DNA from: Deltaproteobacteria bacterium
Lineage (GTDB): Bacteria > Myxococcota_A > Polyangia > Polyangiales > Ga0077539
Direction: 5' to 3'
DNA: 64,000 nt
NCBI GenBank assembly: GCA_016218725.1
Contig: JACRDB010000128.1
Coordinates: 41,223-105,222, forward strand
Position numbers and translations under genes: made by a program. Below are positions 14,633-23,569 of this stretch, one piece after another; position 1 is the first letter of the stretch, and each line of letters opens with the position of its first letter. Below the pieces are notes generated by a model. It was not told where the DNA came from and ran no database searches. It was given only the letters and a program-made list of their open reading frames with translations.

Positions 14633-16012
14633 TCACCCTCCGTACGGCGGAATCTGGATCGTGCGCCCCTGCCAGCCCTCGCGCACCCAGGGCTCCACCA
14701 TCCGGCGGAAATTGGCCTTCTCCCGCGCGCGGGAGAAGTACTCATAGTACCCGAGCACCACCCGCGTCAGGAAGATGAAATCCCGCTGCGAGGGCGGGAT
14801 CCGCCGGGCGTTCAGGAAGTAGAGAATAAGGTCCTTGGCGCCGCGCACGTAGCTGTACTCGCCGAAGTCGAAGTCCCGATCCTCGCGCAGGCCCGTGGCG
14901 AAGTACTCGGAGATCCTGCGCATGTCCGCGAGCTCCTGCGGGTCGTTGCGGTTCACCAGGAGCCCCAGGGTCTGCATGGCGTCCCGGAAGCGCTCTTCAT
15001 CCTGGTTCATATGGGCCCGGACCATGTCCGCAAAGGGCACCAGGAACGATGGCTCAAAGACCTTCACGCAGCCAAAATCCAGCATGGCGAAGCGCCCGTC
15101 CGGCAGGATCCGGTAGTTGCCTGGGTGCGGGTCTGCGTGGAGCACGCCCCCCTTGAGCACCTGGATCCAGAAGGCCTCGCTGAGCTGCCGCACGATGCGA
15201 GACCGCACCTTCGGGTCCGGGTCCTTCAGGGCCTCGCCCAGGTCCACGCCGCCCACATAGTCGTAGGTGACCACCCGAAGGCCCGAGAAGGCGTTGTGTA
15301 CCTTCGGGATCACCATCCAGGGGTAGGGCTCGAAGAGCTTGCGCAGGAGGTTGGCGTTGTAGGCCTCGCGGCAGTAGTCCGTCTCCTGCGCCAGGTGCTC
15401 GGCGATCTCCTCGGCCACGGGGGTGAAGTCCAGCCGGTCGTTGCGCACCAGGTCCGCGATGAGGGTCTTGACCAGGCCCGCGCCGAGCTTCAGGTTCTTC
15501 AGGTCCCCGTCCACGCTCTCGTCCGCGCCGGGGTACTGCACCTTCACCGCCACGTCGGTGCCATCGGGCAGCGTGGCCCGGTGCACCTGCCCCAGGGACG
15601 CCGCCGCCAGGGCCGTGCGCGAGAAGCTCTTGAAGAGCTTCTCCGGGTCGTCCCCAAGGTCTTTTCGAAGCACCTCCCGGATGGTCTCGTACGCCATCGG
15701 CGGGGCCGAGGCCTGGAGCGACCGGAGGATCTCGCCGTACTCCCCGGGGAGCGCCTCGGCGTGGGTGGAAAGGAGCTGCCCCACCTTCATCACCGGCCCC
15801 CGGAGCTCCTTCATGGTGCTCACGATCTTGCGGGCGTTCTGGAGGTGGCGCTTGAGGTCGTTCTCCGTGGCCCCGGCGGCCCCCTCGGGCCCTCGGAGCC
15901 GCTCCAGGAGCTTGCCCCCGAGGTAGCTCCCGGCCACGGAGCCCCCGAGGATGCCCGCCTTGATCGTGCGCACCAGGCGCCCCGGCACCTTCTCTTGTGG
16001 TTCCCTGGCCAT
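14633..16012 (-). CDS. ABC1/ADCK/UbiB-type atypical kinase
   Basis: A 459-residue protein of the ABC1/UbiB family. Diagnostic motifs: K-V-G-Q-L-L (KxGQ, about 101-106), A-A-A-S-L-G-Q-V-H-R-A (the Ala-rich nucleotide loop), V-A-V-K-V-Q-Y-P-G (invariant Lys), E-T-D-Y, H-A-D-P-H-P-G-N and D-F-G. UbiB-type proteins are ATPases that help ubiquinone biosynthesis or handling of lipid precursors rather than conventional protein kinases. No other quinone genes lie nearby. The ATG at 16012 is preceded by a -10 box, and the phosphatase gene follows after 4 bases, so the two are co-transcribed. Confidence 0.88.
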   Translation of the reverse strand: MAREPQEKVPGRLVRTIKAGILGGSVAGSYLGGKLLERLRGPEGAAGATENDLKRHLQNARKIVSTMKELRGPVMKVGQLLSTHAEALPGEYGEILRSLQASAPPMAYETIREVLRKDLGDDPEKLFKSFSRTALAAASLGQVHRATLPDGTDVAVKVQYPGADESVDGDLKNLKLGAGLVKTLIADLVRNDRLDFTPVAEEIAEHLAQETDYCREAYNANLLRKLFEPYPWMVIPKVHNAFSGLRVVTYDYVGGVDLGEALKDPDPKVRSRIVRQLSEAFWIQVLKGGVLHADPHPGNYRILPDGRFAMLDFGCVKVFEPSFLVPFADMVRAHMNQDEERFRDAMQTLGLLVNRNDPQELADMRRISEYFATGLREDRDFDFGEYSYVRGAKDLILYFLNARRIPPSQRDFIFLTRVVLGYYEYFSRAREKANFRRMVEPWVREGWQGRTIQIPPYGG

Positions 16013-16021
16013 CAGTCGCGC

Positions 16022-16027
16022 ACTGTA
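16022..16027 (-). promoter_or_regulatory. -10 hexamer TACAGT for the ABC1 kinase operon
   Basis: On the minus strand TACAGT ends 9 bases before the ATG at 16012 in the common local context GCTAnnnT. Confidence 0.4.
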
Positions 16028-16046
16028 GCACCCCCGCGGGCGATGC

Positions 16047-16052
16047 TATACG
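16047..16052 (+). promoter_or_regulatory. -10 hexamer TATACG for the Rieske gene
   Basis: TATACG within tgcTATACG ends 7 bases before the ATG at 16060. It is only 20 bases from the divergent box at 16022-16027, so polymerase could hardly use both at once. Confidence 0.35.
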
Positions 16053-16059
16053 CAAGCCC

Positions 16060-16527
16060 ATGGTGCCCCCCCTCGGAAGGCGCAAGGCCCTGGGCCTCCT
16101 CGCGGCCGCCTCGGTGCTCCCCGTGGCCTGCGGAACGCCTGCCCCGATGCCCCCCCCGGAGCCCTTTGAGGTCGGCCCCGTGGGGGACTTCACGGCCCCG
16201 GTGTGGCGCTTCTTCTTCAACCGCGAGGTGGTGGTCGCCAGGGACGCCCGGGGCTTCTTCGCCATGACCGCGGTGTGTACGCACCAGCGCTGTCTGGTCC
16301 GCCCCCGGGAGCTCCCAGGGCTCTGCATGCCGCCCGTCGAGGACGCCAGCAACACCACCGGCGAGCTGTGCTGCCACTGCCACGGGTCGGTGTACAACGG
16401 CCAGGGGACGCCCGTGACGGGGCCCTCCACCCGCCCCCTGGCGCACTTCCGGGTCACCATCGAGGACGGCAGGGTCCGGGTCCACCCCGGCGAGCCCGTC
16501 GCCGCGGACGCGCGCGCCGCGCCGTAG
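16060..16527 (+). CDS. Rieske [2Fe-2S] lipoprotein with Tat-type signal
   Basis: A 155-residue exported protein. The N-terminus has twin Arg (G-R-R-K-A-L-G-L-L) and a lipobox V-A-C-G, so export as a folded lipoprotein through Tat is likely. The Rieske cluster ligands are present as C-T-H (first box) and C-H-C-H-G-S (second box); between them lies an insertion of about 30 residues. It would carry electrons at the outer face of the inner membrane, but no cytochrome b or other complex partner is nearby. The ATG at 16060 was chosen for the signal; the frame is open further upstream across the divergent promoter. The last gene before the repeat-bounded block. Confidence 0.85.
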   Translation: MVPPLGRRKALGLLAAASVLPVACGTPAPMPPPEPFEVGPVGDFTAPVWRFFFNREVVVARDARGFFAMTAVCTHQRCLVRPRELPGLCMPPVEDASNTTGELCCHCHGSVYNGQGTPVTGPSTRPLAHFRVTIEDGRVRVHPGEPVAADARAAP

Positions 16528-16556
16528 GAAACCGACGGCCCGCCGCCTCGGCTCGT

Positions 16557-16595
16557 ACGACATGGACCTACATCTGGAAGTCCCGTGTCTGTAGG
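16557..16595 (+). repeat. left direct repeat of the low-GC block
   Basis: Begins acgacatggacctac (16557-16571), identical to 23416-23430. Across the next 17 bases 13 match the right copy, giving 28 of 32 overall. Both copies then end in tgtagg, the left one lacking about ten bases found in the right copy. It lies 30 bases after the Rieske stop codon. Confidence 0.75.
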
Positions 16596-16607
16596 AGTGA
16601 CGCCGCG

Positions 16608-18278
16608 CTACGGATCCAGGCACCGCACGTCGTAGCCGCCGGTGGTGAGGAAGGAAACATACTCGCCCACCGCAGACCAGGTGAGGGAGAGTGGCGCGTC
16701 GTCCGCCGAGCGCACCGTGTGGACCCCGGGCGAGACTTCGGCGTGCCAGACATCGTAGGGCCCCGCGGGTTGCGGGGTCCCGCGAAGGGGCACGTCGTCG
16801 AGCAGCACCGTGGCGCCGCGAGGGGCCGCGGCTTCCAGGTAGCGCCGCGTGTAGCTCTCGGGCATGTCGAAGCGGAAGCGCCGACGCCACAGATCGACCG
16901 GAGGTTGGTACACCAGGGCGGGGTCCCCCGAGCGCGTGCCGCCTCCGCCCTGGCTCGCCATGAATTGCGCAACCAGGAAGCGACCCTCGCCGCGAACAAG
17001 AAACGAACGCTCCACCGGGAGGTCGAGCACCTGACGAGCGCCGAGCCGTACCGCTGCGTGGGTGGACGGAGGGTCGAAAATCAGGAGATTGTCGCCTGTA
17101 AGGGAGAGGATGCGAACGTACGAACCTACGCCGATGCGCTGCTGGAGGGCAGGGACGACCGCCGCACGACCCCAGCTCTCCACGGGCGGGAGCTGCTCTT
17201 CGACGTGGTCGCAGGCTCCCGCGAAGGGGGGCAACTGTTGCGGTAGTTTCAGGCAATTCACGCCTCCAAGAACGGCGACGGGACGAGATGCATCGATCAG
17301 CGTCCCGGAGAGATCACCGTCGCCTTGCCCCACCAGAAGAAGGATGTCGCCGCCTAGTAGGTCATATGACGCCGTCTGCCCCGTCTGCACCTCAGCGACG
17401 CCTCTCCCAGCAATCAGGTTGACGGTGGAGCGAACGCGCACCGAGGTGGACTCCCCCGGAGATCCGAAGGCACCAATTGCGAGAAACGGACCCATGAACG
17501 AGTGAGAGTAGATGGTTTGAGGCCATGTCAAATGCAAGTACCTTTGTCCGCAAAATCCCTGCGAGAGCAACCAGGAAGCATCGTTCGAGAAAGAGTAGTG
17601 ACCCTCGTGGACTGCTGCGTGAGCATTGAACTGCCATGCCTCGGTAGTCATTCCACCTGCGACCCTGATCGATGCGGATCTCTCATGGATCGACCTGGGT
17701 CGAGGGACCGGAGGTCGTTGGGGAGGAAGACAGATGAATCCAACTTCACTCGTGCATCCGGACCACTGCGGGTCGAGTTGTACCATAGACGTGGCCCAGG
17801 GGAGAAGGACGGAGGCTGACAGGCGCGAGGAACTCAGGACGATTGTCGTGGGAGAGGCGCCCTGGAAAATATCAATCGACTCTCGCGGTCCCATCTCGTT
17901 CTGGAGACGAACCAATCGCAATCCAAAGCGGAGGGAGGCATCGAGTGTGGTGTTGGGAGATTGGAGTGCTATCCGGAGGGCCGCATCGAGTGACTGAGAA
18001 GCGCCCCGCACGGAGCAGTTTGGGCACTCCCCTCCCCGGCAAGGCAGGCACAGGCCCGTAGCCACTTCACAGGACATCCGCGGGTCGGCGCAGTCGAGGT
18101 CGTCGCGGCAACGCCAGGGCGACGTCAAGTCGTCCGAGGAGCCATCGAGTTGATCGGGTTCCGCGACGTCCGCGGCGTCGGCTGCGCCGCCGTCCGCGCG
18201 CGAAATCGAAGCGGCGCAACCCGCCAGGAGGAGCAACAGGGATGCCTTCCCTTGGGCGACCGCACTGCTAGCGCGCAC
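16608..18278 (-). CDS. IgGFc-binding-like lipoprotein
   Basis: A 556-residue lipoprotein; the signal core L-L-L-L-L-A-G-C places the anchor Cys at about residue 23. An acidic linker and a short Cys-rich patch (C-R-D-D-L-D-C ... C-P-N-C, about 45-85) precede a domain resembling the IgGFc-binding N-terminal family: P-V-A-V-L-G-G-V-N-C-L-K-L-P, then C-D-H-V-E-E-Q-L-P-P-V-E-S-W-G, both family hallmarks. In animals the domain occurs in mucin-like Fc-binding proteins; in myxobacteria it is a frequent surface lipoprotein of unknown ligand. The GTG at 18278 overlaps the upstream gene by 11 bases and no better start exists. Last gene of the island operon. Confidence 0.75.
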   Translation of the reverse strand: MRASSAVAQGKASLLLLLAGCAASISRADGGAADAADVAEPDQLDGSSDDLTSPWRCRDDLDCADPRMSCEVATGLCLPCRGGECPNCSVRGASQSLDAALRIALQSPNTTLDASLRFGLRLVRLQNEMGPRESIDIFQGASPTTIVLSSSRLSASVLLPWATSMVQLDPQWSGCTSEVGFICLPPQRPPVPRPRSIHERSASIRVAGGMTTEAWQFNAHAAVHEGHYSFSNDASWLLSQGFCGQRYLHLTWPQTIYSHSFMGPFLAIGAFGSPGESTSVRVRSTVNLIAGRGVAEVQTGQTASYDLLGGDILLLVGQGDGDLSGTLIDASRPVAVLGGVNCLKLPQQLPPFAGACDHVEEQLPPVESWGRAAVVPALQQRIGVGSYVRILSLTGDNLLIFDPPSTHAAVRLGARQVLDLPVERSFLVRGEGRFLVAQFMASQGGGGTRSGDPALVYQPPVDLWRRRFRFDMPESYTRRYLEAAAPRGATVLLDDVPLRGTPQPAGPYDVWHAEVSPGVHTVRSADDAPLSLTWSAVGEYVSFLTTGGYDVRCLDP

Positions 18279-19545
18279 AACGGTACCCGACGGTAGGCTC
18301 CGCGGCCGTCCACGCACCGCCGACCCTCGCTGCGGAGTGGATCGCGGCGCGCACAGTCGCGTAGCTGCTCCCGCGGATCGTGTGGGGTTGAAGGTTGATA
18401 AGGCATAGTGGGTTGTTGAGCGGCGCCCCCCGCCAGCAGAGGGCGCGCGGTCCGAAGATCTCGAAGGAATCAGCAGTCCACTCGCCAACGTTTCCCTCGA
18501 GATCGAAGAGGCCTCCGGAGGGAGGGCGGCGGCCGACCCGGAGGGTGAGCGCTCCATCCTCGCCGGAGCAACCGTCCGCGTGAACAAGGTCACAGGCTGG
18601 ATCGGCGTTGCCCCACGGGTAGCGTCGAGGCGTGGGGCGGTCTGGAGACCAACGCGCAGCGAACTCCCACTCGGACTCTGTGGGAATTCGTCCTCCGTCC
18701 CAGACGCAGAAGGCGAGCGCGGTCCAGAACGTCAAGCAGTTGATCGGATGAAGCTCCTGGCTGGAAGGCGAGGACGTCCAGTTACATCTGGGATCTCCAG
18801 TTCGCTGGGTCGGCTCACGTGCCGGATCTCTTGTGGTCAGTATGCGCCCACCCTGGTAGCGAACATCCGTCACTGAATTGGGGTGTCCGGCGTCCCACCA
18901 GCGCCGAAATCGACGAACCGTAACCTCGTGTGAGTCGAGGAGGAAGGGCCCCACCGTGACGTTTGCCTGCGGCGGAGTCGCGAAGACAACGCCGTCCGCG
19001 CCCACCGAGAAGGTCCCTCCCGGCAGGCGCACCGAGCCGCAACCGCGCTCGGAGGAGTCAGGGCACGACGGTGGAAGCGCGGGAGGACGAATGCACACAC
19101 CTTCCGCGTCGCAGGTCCCGCCAGCGCAGGGGGTACCGTCCAGCGAATTGCCGATGTCTTGACACAGTGGCGACGAGCCTCCACACCGCCAGACTCCGCG
19201 ACGACATGGGGATAACCCGATCGTGCATGGATCGCCCTCCGCGCACGCCGCGCACACGCCAGACGCGAGGCAGACCGTCCCCGCGCCGCACGAGCCACAG
19301 CTCCCCCCACAGCCGTCAGCACCACAGACTCTCCCCGTGCATCGAGGGGTACATGCGTCGTCCGAGGGGTCAGTGGCGAGGTCGATAGTGCGGTCGAGGG
19401 GGATTTTCGCGGCTCCCTCCGCCGCATCGTCGAACGTGTCCAGCGCGGCGTCCACCGGGGGACGGAAGGTAGAGACATCGCTCGAACAGGCTGCATGGGA
19501 CGCCGCGAGGAGCCCCAGGACGAGGTGCGTTCTGTCCGTGATCAT
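18268..19545 (-). CDS. formylglycine-generating-enzyme/sulfatase-modifying-factor-like lipoprotein
   Basis: A 425-residue lipoprotein (lipobox S-H-A-A-C) with an Asp-rich linker, a Cys-rich region (about 65-150, C-G-A-D-G-C-G-G-S-C-G-S-C) and an FGE-sulfatase domain over about 165-425. Diagnostic motifs: L-L-D-S-H-E-V-T-V, H-P-I-N-C-L-T-F-W-T-A-L-A-F-C, G-R-I-P-T-E-S-E-W-E-F-A-A-R, Y-P-W-G-N, L-E-G-N-V-G-E-W-T-A-D, I-R-G-S-S-Y and a final Y-R-C-A-R. True FGEs oxidise a sulfatase Cys to formylglycine using copper and an active-site Cys pair; most lipoprotein homologues are non-catalytic or of unknown use. No sulfatase is in the window. ATG 19545 overlaps the upstream stop as TGATG. Confidence 0.82.
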   Translation of the reverse strand: MITDRTHLVLGLLAASHAACSSDVSTFRPPVDAALDTFDDAAEGAAKIPLDRTIDLATDPSDDACTPRCTGRVCGADGCGGSCGSCGAGTVCLASGVCAACAEGDPCTIGLSPCRRGVWRCGGSSPLCQDIGNSLDGTPCAGGTCDAEGVCIRPPALPPSCPDSSERGCGSVRLPGGTFSVGADGVVFATPPQANVTVGPFLLDSHEVTVRRFRRWWDAGHPNSVTDVRYQGGRILTTRDPAREPTQRTGDPRCNWTSSPSSQELHPINCLTFWTALAFCVWDGGRIPTESEWEFAARWSPDRPTPRRYPWGNADPACDLVHADGCSGEDGALTLRVGRRPPSGGLFDLEGNVGEWTADSFEIFGPRALCWRGAPLNNPLCLINLQPHTIRGSSYATVRAAIHSAARVGGAWTAAEPTVGYRCAR

Positions 19546-22500
19546 CACCGCCCCACCGAGCTGTAGGAGAGACGGGCTACCCAGCGCGCGCTGGCGCGGT
19601 CAATGCTCCGGATCCTGTTCGCGTCTCTCACGCAGGTCGTCCCGTTACCGGCGTCGTCGATCTCGTACTCCCCGAGGCGCAACACGCGAACGGGCCAGGT
19701 CGTGAGATGCCCGCTGGCGCTGCCTGGCGAGCGCAGGGGGGTAACGAACGCCCCAGCTCCGTTCTGCGCGCCAAAGAGATTCTGCCCGGATGCGGTGTCG
19801 AATCCAAAGCGCATCAAGACGTCATCGTTCGCAGGAGACAGGAGCGGATCCTCCGAACTGCCGGCTACATCGAAGACATCGTCGTCGCTGCCGAGGTCAC
19901 GATCCAGGATGGCCAGGCCCATGGTCCACTGGGCCTCCGTCCCAGTCCCCGTGATCGTACGACCTGCGAGGGCGAAGCTCCGATGCCAACCCGCCGCTGC
20001 GAGAAGCGTCTCGTGGGGGTCAGCCTCGCCATCTCCAAGGGTCGAGAGAGTCTCTACTCCGGCGGGTGGGCCGGCAGCATACAAGCTGTAGTCGCACGTC
20101 GGGTCTGGCGAGCCATTGGAAAACGGAAAGCGCCCCGCCACCGAGGACGCCCCCTCCTCGACGTTGGTCCTTTGCCACAGGTGCCCGAACAGATCGAGCG
20201 TCGCGAGAAATCCGTCTTCGCAGCCGAGCGTGCATTGTAGCTGTGTCGCGCGGATCTCCCAGCGAGAGGCGCGCCTCGAGTCGAACACCTCCTCGCGATG
20301 GAGCCGAAATCGCCGGAGCCGAGTCTCGACCGCCAGGTGATCGCTCATGCTGGACGCGGCCGCGGACGGGAACGCACGGGTGGGGTCGAGATCAAGCACG
20401 CGGAAGGTAAACCCAAGCGGTCCTGTATCGGCGGTAGGAGCCAACACGTAGCGAGGGGAATCCGTTGGGATGATGTGGAGGATGTAGTCGAGTTTCGACG
20501 CAGGACCTGTGTAGAAGTCACGGAGGTCGAAGCGATTGCCGCCGTGGAACTGAAGGCGACTCGCCGGAGAGCTGAGATCCGTCCCATACACATCCCGGCG
20601 GTCACGGCTGGGACGGGGAGGAGGCACACTGGTCACGCTGAACCCGACGAACGGACCTACCGGATCGCGACCTGCGAGCCGTCCGGGGTGAGGGAGGCCA
20701 AACGCCGGGGTAAGGTCTACGATCAAATCGGGCTCCTCTCCCGCGGACAAACGAAGGAGCATGGGGAGCGTCGTGCCCGTAGGAGTAGCCGAGAGTTCAA
20801 ACGCGTCGAGCGCGCCGTCGACCGCGGCACCCAGCGGGCCGACTGGTCCGCCGATGCCCCCGAGGGTGGAGAGCAGGTTGTCGTGGCCGACCCTCCGCGG
20901 TTGATTTGGGTCGACAGGAAACATGACGCCCCGAAAATCAGGGTGACCCTCGTCGGTATTCAGGTCTCCCAGGATGAGAGCGCTACGATCCCGGCCTCCC
21001 ACGCTGTCGAGCCGGGCATTGATGAAGGTCTGGGCCTCCGCCATCTGGAGCGCAAGGACCTCGGTGTTGGATCTGGCAACCTCTGCAGGCGGAATCGCGA
21101 GGGCGGATTGAAAACCAGCTAACAGTGCGGAGACCATGACTTCAAACGACGCGCCCGCGGAGGGAGTTCCCATCGCGTTCGCGATCAGGCTCGCGAGGGC
21201 GCGGGTGGAGATCGAGCGGACGGTCGCGCGGCTCGTCGGCGCGGAGCCGGCATTGTCATCCTCTCCGTCAAACGTCGAGCGATCTGCGGGAGAAGCGCCA
21301 ACGGGGCCGCAGTTTCTCTGTACCGCGGACGCCGCGATGTTGACAATCTGGGCGCGCGCACCGGAGTCCGTCAAGACGCTCAGTGCCTGCACCTGGCGCA
21401 GTAAGAGGAGCCAGGGGTCGACCGTACCACTCGCGGCGCTGTAGGCGGCTGCGGCTCCGCTGACAATAGAGGCAAGCAACGCCGTCGCGGCGGTTGTTCC
21501 CAGGTTGATGACCGCGTCGATTGCCGCGGCGAGTTGGAGCGTATTCACCGCGCAGTTCGTGGAGCTCGGCGCATTCATGTGGGTCGCAAAGATGTCGAGG
21601 AAATCGTCCGCGACCGGCGTCGCGGGTCCCCGATCGAACTGCGCCCGTTGTGCCTCGGGTAGGGGGGGAAGGGTCTCTTGTCTCGCTCCCAGATTCAGGC
21701 GAACGTGTACGATGCCCTTCGGCACGAGACAGTCCTCGGCCTTGCAGGCGGAATAGATGTGATGCGCCTCAGAGACGATGGGAAAGGCCGATAGGATGAG
21801 CACCCCGCCGTGAGGTTGTACGGCTCCCGCGGCGCGCAGCAGGCTGCCTCGAGCTTCGAGCCCGGCGGCGTTGTCAGACAAAGAGCTCCGCACCTGCGTC
21901 GGCGCGGAGCCTGAAGCAACCGGGAGGGGCGAATTGCCTGGATCGCTCACCACTTCCGGGTGTGAGACGGCCCCGTTGGTGTAGAACGGGCCGAGGTTGA
22001 AACCCGGGCGCTCTGGATCTGTCATGGCGATGCGGGCGAGGTTCGCACATCGAAGAAGCTCGTAGGCCTCGGTCTGGTCCCACACCTCCTGGAGGGCTAC
22101 AATGTTTGCCCTGCTGTGAGCGATTCTGCGACCGATCTCGCACGCCGAGATGGTGCTGTCTGCGAAGAAGTCGGGCCTCCCGTTCAACGCGGGTTGGATC
22201 ACGGCTTCGGCGGAGGTACCGTTGTCCGTGAAGCGCTTGACATTCCAGGTCATGATGCGCAGGTCCTGGCTGGTGGGCGTGCTGCTCAGCCATCGCCAGG
22301 TCGAGACATTGTTGCGGTCAACGAACTCGGGCATCCCGGCCGCGCCGGCGCCCGGCGGCCGCCAGGGATACGAGCCAAGGGGAGCAGGGGTACAGCCTGG
22401 GGGCTGGCACTGGGCATTGTCCTCCTCCTGGGCGATGAAGAACCTTGCGTTCTGAGGAAACTCCTCCTCCGTGCGCGCAGGGTCTGCTCCGCTCCCGGGC

Positions 22501-23316
22501 CCGCACAGGGACAGTGCCTCGGAGACGCAAAGTCCATCCCAGGAACCAACGGAAGGCGATCCCGCGAGGGACCGGGTGCAATACGGATCCACCGCTTCGA
22601 CCAACGAGACACAGTCCGTTGAGCCCGGTGCCAGAGCTGGCCCTGTTTCCATCGGGGAATGGGCCGAAGGCGCTGCCGCGATTCGGAGGCGAAGTTCCAG
22701 ATTCGCGCGCAGTGAGTCGAACGCCGGACCCGAGGGAGGTGTACGTCGCAACAGGACCGCCTGACATGATCCTGCCCACGGCGCAGCCGTCGGGAGTTCG
22801 ATGGAAGGCGCGGCGTCGAGCGTGCGCCACCCCTCAGGCGTTCCAGGCGCTCCAGCGGACTCCGTTACCGTCGCATGACACTGCGCATCGAAGGTGATTC
22901 GCCAGAGCCGGTCGGTTGATTGAGGCGCTCCGGAGGGCAGGTCGAAGCCCCCCCGACGGCGTGCCATTCCTAGATAAAGGGCGACTCCAGGGCGCAGGTT
23001 GGGGAAATTCTCAAGGAACAACTCGATCTCGTTGCTCTGCGGTCGCTCGGGCCGACGGAGCCTTCGGAGCCACACCACTCCATCGTTCCAGTGGTCTCTC
23101 CCCCCCCCCGAGGGGTTCGATCCCAGTGTAGGGGATCCTCGCGGCCGCGAACCAGTCCGAGGTCTCACGCAGGTTGTTCAACGTGCCAACGCCGCGCAGC
23201 GTCGGGGGAGCAGAGATCGGGTCCTCCAGGTTGTCTGCCAGACAGAGCGAACTTCGGAACAACCCAAGAAAGAGCACGATCTGTGCCAGGCAGAGCAGTC
23301 GTCCAGAAAGTCGCAT
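19545..23316 (-). CDS. exported endonuclease/exonuclease/phosphatase-fold protein, frameshifted at a G10 run
   Basis: Two reading frames together encode one protein of about 1256 residues. The first frame starts at the ATG 23316 behind an excellent Shine-Dalgarno (GGAGGAGGA) and encodes a signal peptide (M-R-L-S-G-R-L-L-C-L ... L-C-L-A) and about 45 more residues to the G tract at 23100-23109. The rest continues in the other frame. The large part holds the EEP (DNase I-like) active-site set in order: M-T-W-N-V-K-R-F, V-A-L-Q-E-V-W, a long insertion of some 350 residues, L-I-L-G-D-L-N-T-D, K-L-D-Y-I-L and S-D-H-L-A-V-E-T. All catalytic residues appear present, so extracellular nuclease or phosphodiesterase activity is plausible. 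As sequenced, the frames do not join: one G too many. First gene of the island operon. Confidence 0.75.
23100..23109 (-). other. G10 homopolymer at the frameshift
   Basis: Ten consecutive C on the plus strand (ten G in the mRNA). With nine G the frame from the signal peptide (ending I-E-P-L-G-G-G) runs straight into R-D-H-W-N-D-G-V-V-W and the remainder of the protein. With ten the product ends early, in frame at 23011. Such runs are typical sites of slipped-strand phase variation, but also of sequencing error. Confidence 0.8.
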
Positions 23317-23415
23317 GGGTCCTCCTCCGAGCAATAGCTGACTCCAACGCTGAGGACGGGAGTTGTCAACGGCGCTCCAACAGATTCTGGAGCCATGGCC
23401 CGTAGTTCGGCCAGA

Positions 23416-23464
23416 ACGACATGGACCTACACCTGGGAGTCTTGTGTTCAAACACGATTGTAGG
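23416..23464 (+). repeat. right direct repeat of the low-GC block
   Basis: Shares acgacatggacctac and 28 of 32 bases with the left copy. After cttgtgt it carries an extra tcaaacacgat, forming a small dyad gtgtt-ca-aacac, before the shared tgtagg. Lies 100 bases upstream of the first island gene and about 105 bases before the sigma factor. A hairpin ctggcg-tcgg-cgccag follows at 23471-23486. Confidence 0.75.
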
Positions 23465-23569
23465 GGGTTCCTGGCGTCGGCGCCAGCCACAGAGCGTACC
23501 GCCGTTTAGAATGGACCGCGGCACCCGGTGCGCGGTACCGTCGGCCGTAACCGCTTCCGGGGCGCAGCG

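Larger units (their letters stand above)
16557..23464. mobile_element. putative horizontally acquired three-gene island
   Basis: The block from the left repeat to the right repeat carries one three-gene operon on the minus strand. Its codon and base use differ visibly from its neighbours, with many A/T third positions (for example bases 17941-18000 contain 34 G+C of 60 by hand count). The genes overlap each other by 1-11 bases, and the first has a strong Shine-Dalgarno instead of the local leaderless pattern. No integrase or transposase is inside. Acquisition through recombination at the repeats is an inference. Confidence 0.5.

Noticed and set aside
23111..23126. tRNA T-arm-like sequence ggttcgatccc
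   Set aside because: No acceptor, D or anticodon arms can be built around it; it is coding sequence of the frameshifted gene. A tRNA attachment site for the island was considered and dropped.
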